NCBI GenBank assembly: GCA_022844135.1
Contig: JALHMG010000009.1
Coordinates: 1-64,000 of the forward strand
Length of the DNA: 64,000 bases
Source: Lysobacterales bacterium
GTDB taxonomy: Bacteria > Pseudomonadota > Gammaproteobacteria > Xanthomonadales > SZUA-5
Direction of reading: 5' to 3'
The notes beneath the pieces are model-generated. The model made no database searches. It saw nothing but the letters and a program-made list of their open reading frames with translations, and was not told the DNA's origin. Position numbers and translations under genes: made by a program. This document shows, piece after piece, positions 1 through 8,567 of this stretch (the first letter of the stretch is position 1; every line of letters begins with the position of its first letter).

Positions 1-118
1 GGTCCGGCCTGGCGGCGCAGCCGCCAGTCGTTCGAGAGGGCGCATCGCATGCGATGCAAGCTTGCCCTCTCTCACCCTTCGCGATCTTCCGCGTTCCCTC
101 ATGAAATATGCGGGCTAA
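1..118 (+). repeat. Right-hand part of palindromic MITE-like repeat, long subtype (copy 0, cut by window edge)
   Basis: The right end matches the 12156-12482 copy: conserved terminal arm (about 76-114, ending TGAAATATGCGGG) followed by CTAA, which fits the YTAR flank of the other copies. Upstream lies the insert that defines the long subtype: a GC hairpin at the very start, then a two-level stem. The outer stem pairs 34-41 with 64-71 and the inner palindrome is 42-57. The left half is outside the window. A reading frame open from 49 passes through this repeat, so its first methionines are not credible starts. Confidence 0.8.
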
Positions 119-210
119 ACGGCAGCTACCCGCTTCTGGCCGGCCCACGTTGTTCGCTTTTCCTGCCCTGGCGCATTCACCTCTCCAGAAGCTTGTGCTG
201 GAGACCCGTC

Positions 211-2646
211 ATGCGTTCCCTGATTGTCTTTGCGCTGCTGGTTGCGACCCAGTCCGCAGCCGCACAACAAGTCCGCTGCGTCAGCACAGTCGCCCAGCTC
301 AATGCGGCGGCGCAGGTTGCCGCCGACGAGGAGGTCGAAATCCGAATCGTGACTGGCACTTACGATGTCACCCAGACCTGCCTGGACTCCGACCCGCTGC
401 TCGCCTGCGAGACGCCCGACAACAATATCCGCTTCCGTGGTGGCTACAACAGCAACTGCAGCTCACGCAGCACCGATCCAGCGCTGACGGTGATCACGGC
501 ACCTGGCCGTAACCTGCAGCTGACCCGTCTGCTCAACATCGTGGACATCGGCGTCGATCGCTTGACCTTTCGCAACATCCGCTTCCTTCGCGTCGTCGAG
601 GAGGGCGGCCTCGACAGCAATGTCCAAGCCGACGTCGAACGCGTGTGGTTCGATCAAGTAGGGCTCGCCGAAGTCACCGCCGACACGGTGAATTTCCGCA
701 ATAACCTGGTCACGCGCTCAGGCAATAGCATCGCCAATGCCTCCATTTTCTTCGACTCAACCATCGATAATCTGCGACTGGACGGCAATACCTTCGCCGA
801 CAACCTGCATGGGATCGTGTGTCGCGACTGCGTGGGCACCGCTCGCAATAACATTTTCTGGAACAATGGTTTCGATCTGCGCGTCGAGGGCGACAACAGC
901 GGAGTTAGTCTCGTTCTGTCCAACAACGTGATTAGCTCGATCGTATCTGAGGCACCGCTGACGGTGGCTCCGGTCGGCAGTAGTACGGCCAATCCGCTTT
1001 TCGTCAATGCCGCTGCGCAAAATTACCGCCTGCAAAACACCTCGCCGGTCATCAACACCGGCACGCCCATCGGCCTCGCGCAAACCGGCAGCGATCACGT
1101 TGGCAATGTGCGCTGGTTCGGCACGCTGCCGGACCGCGGCGCCTTCGAATCCTCGGTGGGCACCACCGCAACCACCATCACCGTCACCAATACCAACGAC
1201 AGCGGCGCGGGATCGTTGCGCCAGGCGATCCTGGACGCCAACGTTTCGTCCAACTTGAACCGCATCCACTTCGATATCGGCAGCACCTGCGGCCCGCGCA
1301 TCATCAACCTCGCCACGCCGCTGCCGACGATCACCGGCCCGGTGGTTATCGATGGCTACACCCAGCCTGGCTCGGCGCGCAACACCGCGCCCACAGCCAG
1401 CAATGCGGTGCGCTGCATCGGGATCAACGGCCAGGGCAGCGTGATCAATGGGCTGGCCACCGACACCGACGACACGGTGGCGGTCACCATCGACGGCATC
1501 GGCTTCGGCGGCTTCAGCTTCATCGCACTCAATCTGACCGGCGGCAATGGCCATCGCCTCGTTGGCTCGCAGTTCGGCGGCCAAATCGGGCCGGCCTCGA
1601 ACCTGATCACGCTGCTGCCCAGTGTCAATGGCGTGCAAGTGGGCTCACTGCTCGGCAGCGCCGCAGCGGGTGTCGACATCGGCGGGCCCGATCCAGCTGA
1701 GCGCAACGTGTTCTCCGACAGCACCGACGCGGCGATCCGCATCGGCGGCGGCGCGCGCAATACCAACATCGTCAACAACTACATCGGCGTCGGCCCCGGC
1801 GGCAGCACGAGCACCGAAGCCAACCGGGATGGGATCGTCATCGCCGGCCGCTTCACCACGGTCACGGGCAACACGATCAGCAACAACACCCGCCACGGCA
1901 TCCTTGTCACCGGCAGCAACGCGCGCGGAACCGAGATCAACAACAATCGCATCGGCATCAGCGCACTGTGTACGCCGCTGAGCTGCGGCAGCACCTTCGG
2001 GAATGCCGAGGACGGCATCCGCTTCGACAACGCTGCCGCCGATGCGGTGGTCGACGAAAACCAGATTCGCTTCAATGGCGACGATGGCGTGGTGATCACC
2101 GGCGATGCGGTGCGCATCGCCGTGCTGCGCAACACGATCACCGACAACGGCGAGCAGCCGATCGATCTGTCTGACGACGGCGCCAGCCAGAACACCAACA
2201 ACTCCGCACCGGTGCCGGCAGGTTCGGGCAACTTTCGCCAGAACCGGCCGACCGTGGCCAGCGCGATTGGGCAGGGCGCCTCAAGTCTGGCAGCGGGTGT
2301 GGTCAACGGCAGCCTGAGCTCCAGCAATGGCACATACCGCATCGACTTCTATGCGGCGATCGACTGCCCGCTACCGATCATCTTCGGCAGCGGCTCGCCG
2401 CAGACCTGGCTCGGCGCCACTTACGCGACGATCAGCAACGGCAGCGCCAGTTTCGACGGCAGCGCCAGCTTCACCGGCCTTATCGCTGCCGCTGGCGATC
2501 CGGATTTCTTCGCCACGCCGCGCCTGATCGCCGCCACCGCCACACGTCTGGCCAGTAACAGCAACGACAGCCAGCCGCGCAGCACATCTGAGGTGTCCGG
2601 CTGCTTGTCGTTCGATGCACGGCTGTTGGCCGACGGCTTCGAGTGA
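211..2646 (+). CDS. Secreted right-handed beta-helix protein with C-terminal ADGFE motif
   Basis: Start chosen at 211 because it opens a clean signal peptide (MRSLIVFALLVATQSAAA, about 20 residues) and has GGAG 7 nt upstream; the frame extends further upstream only through repeat sequence. The 811-aa product has two halves. The first resembles a pectate-lyase-like parallel beta-helix with Asn-rich turns. The second begins near residue 325 with TVTNTNDSGAGSLRQAI, a motif found in CSLREA-like and beta-helix surface proteins, and again has N-rich coils (NNYIG, NNRIG, ENQIRFNGDDG). The protein ends LLADGFE, as two other secreted proteins here nearly do. Likely extracellular or surface-bound. No catalytic residues recognised; adhesin or polysaccharide lyase-like roles are equally possible. 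Confidence 0.8.
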   Translation: MRSLIVFALLVATQSAAAQQVRCVSTVAQLNAAAQVAADEEVEIRIVTGTYDVTQTCLDSDPLLACETPDNNIRFRGGYNSNCSSRSTDPALTVITAPGRNLQLTRLLNIVDIGVDRLTFRNIRFLRVVEEGGLDSNVQADVERVWFDQVGLAEVTADTVNFRNNLVTRSGNSIANASIFFDSTIDNLRLDGNTFADNLHGIVCRDCVGTARNNIFWNNGFDLRVEGDNSGVSLVLSNNVISSIVSEAPLTVAPVGSSTANPLFVNAAAQNYRLQNTSPVINTGTPIGLAQTGSDHVGNVRWFGTLPDRGAFESSVGTTATTITVTNTNDSGAGSLRQAILDANVSSNLNRIHFDIGSTCGPRIINLATPLPTITGPVVIDGYTQPGSARNTAPTASNAVRCIGINGQGSVINGLATDTDDTVAVTIDGIGFGGFSFIALNLTGGNGHRLVGSQFGGQIGPASNLITLLPSVNGVQVGSLLGSAAAGVDIGGPDPAERNVFSDSTDAAIRIGGGARNTNIVNNYIGVGPGGSTSTEANRDGIVIAGRFTTVTGNTISNNTRHGILVTGSNARGTEINNNRIGISALCTPLSCGSTFGNAEDGIRFDNAAADAVVDENQIRFNGDDGVVITGDAVRIAVLRNTITDNGEQPIDLSDDGASQNTNNSAPVPAGSGNFRQNRPTVASAIGQGASSLAAGVVNGSLSSSNGTYRIDFYAAIDCPLPIIFGSGSPQTWLGATYATISNGSASFDGSASFTGLIAAAGDPDFFATPRLIAATATRLASNSNDSQPRSTSEVSGCLSFDARLLADGFE

Positions 2647-2722
2647 GGTTGCGCCGGATCGCGGCCACCACGAGGTCAGCAGCCGGCAGGCCGGGCCCTC
2701 AGAGGATGCACAGGCAGGCTGT

Positions 2723-2976
2723 TTAACCCGGATATTTCACGAGGTCGCGAGGAAATGGCTTGATTTCGTTGTAACGGCGCTGAAATCTTCGAATTGGTTG
2801 AATTGACAGACTGTCCGCTGCCATTTCCTCGCTAACGAGGCCCTCGCTCGTTCTTTGCGCCGGACTCTTCGTTGCTCGTCGTCGCAATGGAACAACCATT
2901 CCTCCTCCTCCCGCCTCGATTCCGGCGCAAAGCCCTTCGCGATCTTCCGCGTTCCCTCATGAAATATCCGGGTTAA
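2723..2976 (+). repeat. Palindromic MITE-like repeat, short subtype (copy 1)
   Basis: A 246-bp core (2727-2972) bounded by TTAA on both sides. The ends form an inverted repeat, CCCGGATATTTCAYGAGG, with one mismatch. Lies between the convergent 3' ends of the beta-helix gene and the M28 peptidase gene. It encodes no transposase; short open frames inside it recur with the repeat and are not convincing genes. Confidence 0.9.
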
Positions 2977-3004
2977 CAGCCTGCCGTGGCAACCCAACTG
3001 GGCG

Positions 3005-4714
3005 CTATTTGAGCATCGCATCGCGCGCTGCTTTGAACTCGCTGCCCTCGGCCCATGTCGGCCAGGAGCCGTCGTTGGCGATCTGCCTGGCGACTTCGAA
3101 GTTCAACTGCGCGTCTTCGACGTTGCCGGACAGATCCCAGGTCGGATCGAATTCGTCCGACGGTTTGTGGTAGTCCTTCGCCACATAGTCCTCGGCGATC
3201 TTGCGCCCATAAGCCTCACCCTTTTCGATGTGGTCGTGGCCGTTCTTGGCATACAGCGAGGGCACGCCGGCGCGCGCGAAGTTGAAGTGATCGGACCGGT
3301 AGTAGAAGCCGTTCTCGGGTGTCGGCTCCGGAATGATGACGCGGCCCTGCGCGGCGGCTTTGTCGCGCAGAACTTCATCGAGACTGGACTTGCCGTAGCC
3401 GATGACCACCACATCGCGGGTCCGGCCAATGACCTGGATCGCGTCCATGTTGATCGTGGCCACGGTTTTGTTGAGCGGCAACAATGGGTTTTCGGTGTAA
3501 TAACGCGAGCCGAGCAATCCGGACTCCTCCAGCGTCACCGCCAGAAACATCAGCGAGCGTTTCGGCGGGTCGGCGGCGAAGGCCTCGGCCAGTTCCAGCA
3601 TCGCTGCAACGCCGGTGGCGTTGTCGATGGCGCCATTGAAGATGCCATCGTCTTTGCCCTGGAAGTTGCGGCCGAAATGATCCCAATGCGCGGTGAAGAT
3701 CATCACCTCGTCGGGCGTTTCGGTGCCTTTGACCAGCGCCACGACGTTGGCCGACTCGGCATGGCGCACGCGGCTGGTGACGCCCATGCTGACTCGCGCC
3801 GGTAGCGCGTATCCGGTGAAGCCCGGCTGGTTCGCTGCGAGGCGCTCGGCCGCGAAGTCTTTGCCCGAGCGTTTGAACAGCTCCGTGGCGGCTTCCGTGG
3901 TCATCCAACTGCGTAGCGCCAGCGGTTTGGGATCGCCCGCTTTGTGCGGCAGGTCGAACTCGGCGCCGACGAAGCTGTTCTGCACCACTTCCCAGCCATA
4001 GGCAGCGCCAGCGGTATCGTGCACGATGATCGCGGCCGCCGCGCCTTGGCGCAGCGCTTCTTCGTACTTGTAAGTCCAGCGGCCGTAATAGGTCATCGCT
4101 TTGCCGCCGAACAGCGAGGCATCGCCGGTCTCAAAACCGGGATCGTTGACCAGCATCACCACCGTCTTGTCTTTCACGTCCAGACCGGCGTAGTCGTTCC
4201 AGTTCAGCTCTGGGGCGTTGACCCCGAAGCCGACGAACACCAGCGGGCTGTCCTTGATCGACACCTCGGGATCTTCGCGCAGGGTCTGGATGACGATGTC
4301 CTTGCCGGTCTCCAGGCTCATGGCTTCGCCGCCGTCGACTGCGATGGCCACCGGGCCGGTGGGTTCGCTGGTGATCTCAACCATCGGCACCTGTTGCAGA
4401 TAGGAGTCGCCATTGCCGGGTGCCAGGCCCATGCGCTTGAACTCTTGTGTCAGATACGCCACGGTCTTGCGCTCGCCGGGGCCGCCCGGCTGACGACCGG
4501 CGAAATCGTCCGACGCCAGATTCTGGATGTGCGCCGACAGGTCCTCGATGCGAATGTCGGGCGCCGTGCTGGGTGTCGGGACCGAGACTGGCTCACTGTC
4601 CGCAGCTGCTGTCTGCGTTTGCGGCGCCGGTTCCGCAGTTGGCGCAGTTGGCGGCGGCGACTGCTCGCATGCGACGAGCGCAAGCAGCGCCAGGGTCAGG
4701 GGCAAGAGCCGCAT
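3005..4714 (-). CDS. M28 family zinc metallopeptidase lipoprotein
   Basis: 569 aa from the ATG at 4714, which opens a lipoprotein signal (LALLALVAC, lipobox Cys16, Glu at +2, so outer-membrane retention is plausible). After a Pro/Thr/Ala-rich linker comes a PA-like inserted domain, then an M28 aminopeptidase domain. Visible metal-ligand motifs in order: AHWDHFG (His), GAIDNATG (bridging Asp), TLEESGLLG (catalytic and ligand Glu), INMDAI (Asp) and YRSDHFNFA (His). The set is complete, so the enzyme should be an active di-zinc exopeptidase, probably releasing amino acids from peptides at the cell envelope. Divergent from the aldolase gene, with an 82-nt shared promoter region. Substrate not predictable. 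Confidence 0.9.
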   Translation of the reverse strand: MRLLPLTLALLALVACEQSPPPTAPTAEPAPQTQTAAADSEPVSVPTPSTAPDIRIEDLSAHIQNLASDDFAGRQPGGPGERKTVAYLTQEFKRMGLAPGNGDSYLQQVPMVEITSEPTGPVAIAVDGGEAMSLETGKDIVIQTLREDPEVSIKDSPLVFVGFGVNAPELNWNDYAGLDVKDKTVVMLVNDPGFETGDASLFGGKAMTYYGRWTYKYEEALRQGAAAAIIVHDTAGAAYGWEVVQNSFVGAEFDLPHKAGDPKPLALRSWMTTEAATELFKRSGKDFAAERLAANQPGFTGYALPARVSMGVTSRVRHAESANVVALVKGTETPDEVMIFTAHWDHFGRNFQGKDDGIFNGAIDNATGVAAMLELAEAFAADPPKRSLMFLAVTLEESGLLGSRYYTENPLLPLNKTVATINMDAIQVIGRTRDVVVIGYGKSSLDEVLRDKAAAQGRVIIPEPTPENGFYYRSDHFNFARAGVPSLYAKNGHDHIEKGEAYGRKIAEDYVAKDYHKPSDEFDPTWDLSGNVEDAQLNFEVARQIANDGSWPTWAEGSEFKAARDAMLK

Positions 4715-4759
4715 CGGAACTCCGTGTGATAGCCGAGGAATCGCGCAGCATAACGCACG

Positions 4760-4765
4760 TATACT
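4760..4765 (+). promoter_or_regulatory. Probable -10 box for aldolase gene
   Basis: TATACT lies 31 nt before the ATG at 4797, in the region separating two divergent genes. No good -35 hexamer is seen at 16-18 nt upstream. The GGAG ribosome site is at 4786-4789. Confidence 0.4.
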
Positions 4766-4796
4766 CCGCGCCCTCATTGACGGTCGGAGTGGCACG

Positions 4797-5801
4797 ATGG
4801 ATATCCAGGATTTGGCGGCAGTGGCGCAGCAAATGGTCGCCCAGGGCAAGGGCATCATCGCCATCGACGAGTCGAGCAAGACGATCAAAAAACGCTTCGA
4901 TCAGTACGGCATCGATTGCACCGAGGACACGCGCCGCGCGTATCGCGAGATGCTGCTGACCACGCCGAACTTGGGCGATCACATTTCTGGCGCGATCCTG
5001 TACGACGAAACCCTGCGCCAGTCGACGCGCACCGGGCAGCGCTTCGTGGACGTGATGCATGCCGCTGGCGTGTTGCCGGGCATCAAGGTGGATCTGGGCA
5101 CTGTCGGTCTGGCGGGTTTTCCCGGTGAGCTGGTCACCGAGGGTCTGGACGGTTTGCGCGATCGCTTGAAGGAGTACGTGGGCCTGGGTGCACGGTTCGC
5201 CAAGTGGCGTGCGGTCATCACCATCGGCGACGACATGCCAAGCGCGGCGTGCATCGATGCCAATACCCACGCGCTGGCGCGCTATGCGGCGCTATGCCAG
5301 GAGGCGGGCGTGGTGCCGATGGTGGAACCGGAGGTGCTGATGGATGGCGATCACGACATCGAAACCTGTTTCGACGTCACCGAGGCGACGCTGCGCTCGT
5401 TGTACACGGCGCTGTACGAGCACAACGTGTTCCTCGAAGGCACCATCCTCAAGGCGAGCATGGTGCTGCCCGGCAAGCAGTGCGACGATCAGGCGGATAT
5501 CGATGAAGTCGCCGAGGCAACGCTGATGTGCTTGCGCGCTGCCGTGCCGGCAGCAGTGCCGGGCATCGTGTTCCTGTCGGGCGGGCAGAGCGACGAGATG
5601 GCTACGGCGCACTTGAACGCGATGAACCAGATGGGCCCGCACCCGTGGCCGCTCAGCTTCTCCTACGGCCGGGCGATGCAATCGGCGGCGCTAAAGTTGT
5701 GGGCCAAGGACATGGTCGGCAACTTCGCCGCCGCGCAACAGACCGTCGCCCAACGCGCCAAGGAAAATGGCCTCGCAGCATTGGGCCAGTGGCGCGGCTA
5801 A
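4797..5801 (+). CDS. Class I fructose-bisphosphate aldolase
   Basis: 334 aa, the usual length for plant/animal-type class I aldolases in bacteria. Cleaves fructose 1,6-bisphosphate to dihydroxyacetone phosphate and glyceraldehyde 3-phosphate (glycolysis/gluconeogenesis, cytoplasm). Visible hallmarks: GKGIIAIDESSKTIKKRF near the N-terminus, the Schiff-base lysine in EGTILKASMVLPG (about residue 217), and FLSGGQSDEMAT near the C-terminus. Start fixed by GGAG 7 nt upstream and by family N-terminus; longer in-frame starts would run into the divergent peptidase gene. Class I aldolase is metal-independent. Confidence 0.95.
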   Translation: MDIQDLAAVAQQMVAQGKGIIAIDESSKTIKKRFDQYGIDCTEDTRRAYREMLLTTPNLGDHISGAILYDETLRQSTRTGQRFVDVMHAAGVLPGIKVDLGTVGLAGFPGELVTEGLDGLRDRLKEYVGLGARFAKWRAVITIGDDMPSAACIDANTHALARYAALCQEAGVVPMVEPEVLMDGDHDIETCFDVTEATLRSLYTALYEHNVFLEGTILKASMVLPGKQCDDQADIDEVAEATLMCLRAAVPAAVPGIVFLSGGQSDEMATAHLNAMNQMGPHPWPLSFSYGRAMQSAALKLWAKDMVGNFAAAQQTVAQRAKENGLAALGQWRG

Positions 5802-5810
5802 GGGGTTTCG

Positions 5811-5840
5811 GGGCATCGCCGGTCGATATCGGCGATGCCC
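5811..5840 (+). terminator. Hairpin after aldolase gene
   Basis: An 11-bp perfect stem (5811-5821 with 5830-5840, loop GTCGATAT) starts 10 nt after the aldolase stop. No U-tract follows, so it may be a transcript-end stabiliser rather than an intrinsic terminator. Confidence 0.45.
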
Positions 5841-5884
5841 GGTGCCTCGCACTTCCTGGCAAACTTGAAGGCCCGTGGTTCGGC

Positions 5885-5896
5885 GTTGAATTCAAC
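5885..5896. promoter_or_regulatory. Perfect 12-bp palindrome abutting the ATPase start codon
   Basis: GTTGAATTCAAC is perfectly self-complementary and ends 2 nt before the ATG at 5899, where a Shine-Dalgarno site would be expected but is absent. Its position suits an operator controlling the ATPase/TOPRIM pair, but a chance palindrome around an EcoRI site cannot be excluded. Confidence 0.3.
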
Positions 5897-5898
5897 TC

Positions 5899-7044
5899 AT
5901 GTTTGTTAAACGCCTCAAGCTGACGAACTGGTTCAACTTTCGAGATGTCGATGTGGCGCTGCGGGCGCATACGTTCATCATCGGCGCTAATGCTTCCGGC
6001 AAATCCAATCTGCTGGATGTCTTTCGCTTCTTGCGCAGCGTGGCGCAAGTCGATGGCGGCGGGCTGCAGCGAGCTTTGCGCGATCGCGGTGGCGTTGGCA
6101 AAGTCCGGAGCTTGCACGCTCGGGCAAACCCCGAAGTTGTGATCGATTTGCAGCTCTCCGTTGAGCCCGATGGACCGGTGGTCTGGCGTTATCTATTGGC
6201 GTTCAGAAGCGTAGCGAAGCGCACATTCGTTACGCGCGAAGTCGTCGAGAACGCCAGTGGCGTTGTCCTGTCGCGCCCGCTACCTGCCGACAAAAAAGAT
6301 CGCGAGTTGCTCACACAAACGCATCTGGAGCAAGTGACGAACAATGCAAGGTTTCGCGAACTTGCGGCGTTTTTCTCTGCCACGACGTACCTGCATCTGG
6401 TTCCGCAGCTTTTGAAATTCGGCGATGAGATCAGCGGACGGATCGTTGAAAACGATCCGTTCGGACAGGGTTTGCTGCAACGAATCGCTCGGGTCACCGA
6501 ACGCAGCCGTTCGGCTCGGTTGAGTCGAATTCAAGGCGCGCTTAAGGCCGCGGTACCAGCCTTGTCCGAGCTGAGCTTTGTCAAGGACGAGGTCAGTGGC
6601 TTACCGCACTTGGAAGTGCGTTTCGAGCACTGGCGTGGTTACGGCGCCAAACAGCGCGAGGCGCAGCTATCCGACGGTACCTTGCGATTGATCGGGCTGC
6701 TCTGGGCGCTGCAGGAGGGCGAGGGCTTGCTGTTGATGGAGGAGCCCGAGCTGTCGCTGCACTCGGCGGTGATCGCGAGAATTCCCGCGCTCATCGAAAG
6801 TGTCGCCAAGGGCCGAAAAAAGGGGGTACGACAGGTACTGGTCACCACACACAGCGAGGCCTTGATTCGCGAGATCCCGGATGGCGAATCGGTTTTGGTT
6901 CTTGAACCTGGTAAGGACGGCACCACGGTCCGCGGTCCTGACCCAAGCGAAGTGGCGGAATTGGGCCACGGATTGAATGTCGCAGAGGTATTGCTGCCAC
7001 GCACTAAGCCTCGGGATATCGATCAACTAACGCTATGGCCGTAG
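5899..7044 (+). CDS. SMC/ABC-like AAA ATPase of a two-gene module
   Basis: 381 aa. Walker A GANASGKS at residues 29-36, ABC-signature-like LSDGTLR near residue 256, Walker B LLLMEEPELSLH near 277-288 and a switch motif TTHSEAL near 316. This is the RecF/OLD-like AAA_21 architecture (COG4637-type predicted ATPases), with no long coiled coil. It overlaps the next gene by 10 nt, so the two are co-translated. ATPases of this class paired with a TOPRIM-type partner form anti-phage systems such as PARIS, Gabija and OLD; involvement in defence here is inference. Base composition is lower in GC than the flanking aldolase and transglycosylase genes, suggesting acquisition. No ribosome site is evident, but a palindrome touches the start. 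Confidence 0.85.
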   Translation: MFVKRLKLTNWFNFRDVDVALRAHTFIIGANASGKSNLLDVFRFLRSVAQVDGGGLQRALRDRGGVGKVRSLHARANPEVVIDLQLSVEPDGPVVWRYLLAFRSVAKRTFVTREVVENASGVVLSRPLPADKKDRELLTQTHLEQVTNNARFRELAAFFSATTYLHLVPQLLKFGDEISGRIVENDPFGQGLLQRIARVTERSRSARLSRIQGALKAAVPALSELSFVKDEVSGLPHLEVRFEHWRGYGAKQREAQLSDGTLRLIGLLWALQEGEGLLLMEEPELSLHSAVIARIPALIESVAKGRKKGVRQVLVTTHSEALIREIPDGESVLVLEPGKDGTTVRGPDPSEVAELGHGLNVAEVLLPRTKPRDIDQLTLWP

Positions 7045-7601
7045 TGCTGATCGGCGAGGACCTGCTGTGCTGCGCACTCGGCGAACGCTTGGTCAAAGAT
7101 GTGCTCGGCGTTCCTTTGGCGCGTGAACCCATCAATACCGGTGGCCGAACGCAGCTTGAAGCCAATCTTGGCAACTACGCCAAACGAGCCGGTCTCGGAC
7201 CGGTCCTCTGCATTGCCGACTCGGACGGACGATGCGTGAAGTCGATCCTCGACCAGAAACTGACGTTTCCTCGACCGCCGTCGTTCGCGTTGCGATATGC
7301 CGTTGCCGAAGCAGAGTGTTGGATCATGGCCGATACCGATACCTTCGCAGCTTTTCTTGGTGTCAGTTCGGCTCGCCTTTCACGGAATCCCGAGCAGCTG
7401 CCCGATCCGAAAGCTGCACTGCTTGCGTTGGCCGGTACATCGCGGCATCGGCGTGTGCGAGATCGGCTCGTGTCGCCAATGAATCCCGCGAAGCCGAGCG
7501 CCGAATACAACCTCACACTGCGCGACTACATTCTCAAAAGTTGGCGGCAACTGAAGCCCAGAGTGCTTCTCCGAGCCTCGATCGAGCTATCCGAGCGTTG
7601 A
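7035..7601 (+). CDS. TOPRIM-like DUF4276-type protein, partner of the ATPase
   Basis: 188 aa, starting inside the ATPase gene (ATG at 7035). The N-terminal strand ends in an acidic pair (LIGED, Glu8-Asp9) and a second strand ends CIADSDGR (Asp62, Asp64), the Glu plus D-x-D arrangement of a TOPRIM metal site. Then come AEAECWIMAD (residues 91-100) and a NPEQLPDPKAALLALA segment typical of DUF4276-like proteins, which often sit beside AAA ATPases. The predicted role is a Mg-dependent nuclease or RNA/DNA effector gated by the ATPase; no activity is demonstrated by sequence alone. Lower GC like its partner. Confidence 0.7.
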   Translation: MAVVLIGEDLLCCALGERLVKDVLGVPLAREPINTGGRTQLEANLGNYAKRAGLGPVLCIADSDGRCVKSILDQKLTFPRPPSFALRYAVAEAECWIMADTDTFAAFLGVSSARLSRNPEQLPDPKAALLALAGTSRHRRVRDRLVSPMNPAKPSAEYNLTLRDYILKSWRQLKPRVLLRASIELSER

Positions 7602-7636
7602 AATCCTTGATTCGCTGAAGAGTGGTCCGCCGGGCA

Positions 7637-8386
7637 TCAGGGCAACTGAATCTCCGGCGTCAGATACGCCTCGTGGCCGCGGATTCGGATCGTTCGCAGC
7701 GCGCGGCCGAACTTGGCGGACAGGATCATCGCGCCGGATTGCGACGTAGGCGGTGGCAGCCCCTGCTGCACGTCGATGCGGTTCGCGGCCACGTCGAGGA
7801 TGACGTCGGCAAAGGCGGGAACGGTTGCGTACACTGAGCCGCTGGCGGTTTCGGCAATGGCGACATCGAATGCGCCCGTAGTTTGGCGTACAACGATATC
7901 GCCACTGGCGGTGACGAGATTGAAGCCGGCATGGCCGGTCACTTCGATCTTGCCGCTCGTGGTGCGGACGCGCACATCACGCTTCGCCCGGCGAACTTGG
8001 GCCAAACCGCTGCTGGTTTGCACATCGATGGCCAGTCGCTCAGGCACGAATACGGCCAGATCGACGCGCCCCGGACCTGCGCTGGGGTAGCGCACGGTAA
8101 GGCTGGCCTGTGTACCGTCGCGGTCGATCTCGATCCTCGGGTCGAGCGGGGCCTCGCCGATGCGCTGGATAGTCGCGTACACGCCCATCTTCAGTCCCTC
8201 AACAACACGCACGCGCACATCGCCATGTGGATTGTCGATGCGGATCGACGCGGTGTTCGCGTCGATGTTGACTTGCTGTTCGCGGGATATCACCTCATAA
8301 GGCGGTTCGGTAAGCACCGGCGCTGCGCTCTCCGGTGTCGCACAGGCGGTCAGCATGCAGGCCAGCACCAAAACGGCAAAACGCAT
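7637..8386 (-). CDS. DUF4097-type putative lipoprotein
   Basis: 249 aa from the ATG at 8386, chosen because it opens a lipoprotein signal (LVLACMLTAC, lipobox Cys15). The mature part is a repetitive beta structure of short strands such as IRIDNPHGDVRVRV, VQTSSGLAQVRR, VRTTSGKIEVTG and LVTASGDIVV, the G-D/S-V-x-V pattern of DUF4097 putative adhesins, which fold as beta-solenoids. Likely anchored in the envelope; function unknown. Convergent with the TOPRIM-like gene (35 nt apart) and divergent from the transglycosylase gene. Confidence 0.75.
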   Translation of the reverse strand: MRFAVLVLACMLTACATPESAAPVLTEPPYEVISREQQVNIDANTASIRIDNPHGDVRVRVVEGLKMGVYATIQRIGEAPLDPRIEIDRDGTQASLTVRYPSAGPGRVDLAVFVPERLAIDVQTSSGLAQVRRAKRDVRVRTTSGKIEVTGHAGFNLVTASGDIVVRQTTGAFDVAIAETASGSVYATVPAFADVILDVAANRIDVQQGLPPPTSQSGAMILSAKFGRALRTIRIRGHEAYLTPEIQLP

Positions 8387-8567
8387 TGGACGATGCCCTG
8401 ACGAAGAACTGCCGCCAGCATAGGCGCTCATCCGTCGCCGCGCGTTTGCCCAGCAGCGCAAAGCGTCGATGAATCGTAAGCTAATCTGCCGCCCGTTAAG
8501 CGTCGAAACTGCGTCGCCGTTGGGTAGTGTTGCGGCTGTGGGCGCGCCAGCGCGTAATGGGTCATCA

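Noticed and set aside
49-210. N-terminal extension of the first beta-helix protein
   Set aside because: The first 54 codons run through the mobile repeat; the signal peptide and ribosome site are at 211.
2737-3021. Recurring short frame inside the MITE (containing ARIFHEGTRKIAKGF in several copies)
   Set aside because: It recurs because the DNA repeat recurs, runs through the terminal inverted repeat, differs in start between copies and has no ribosome site.
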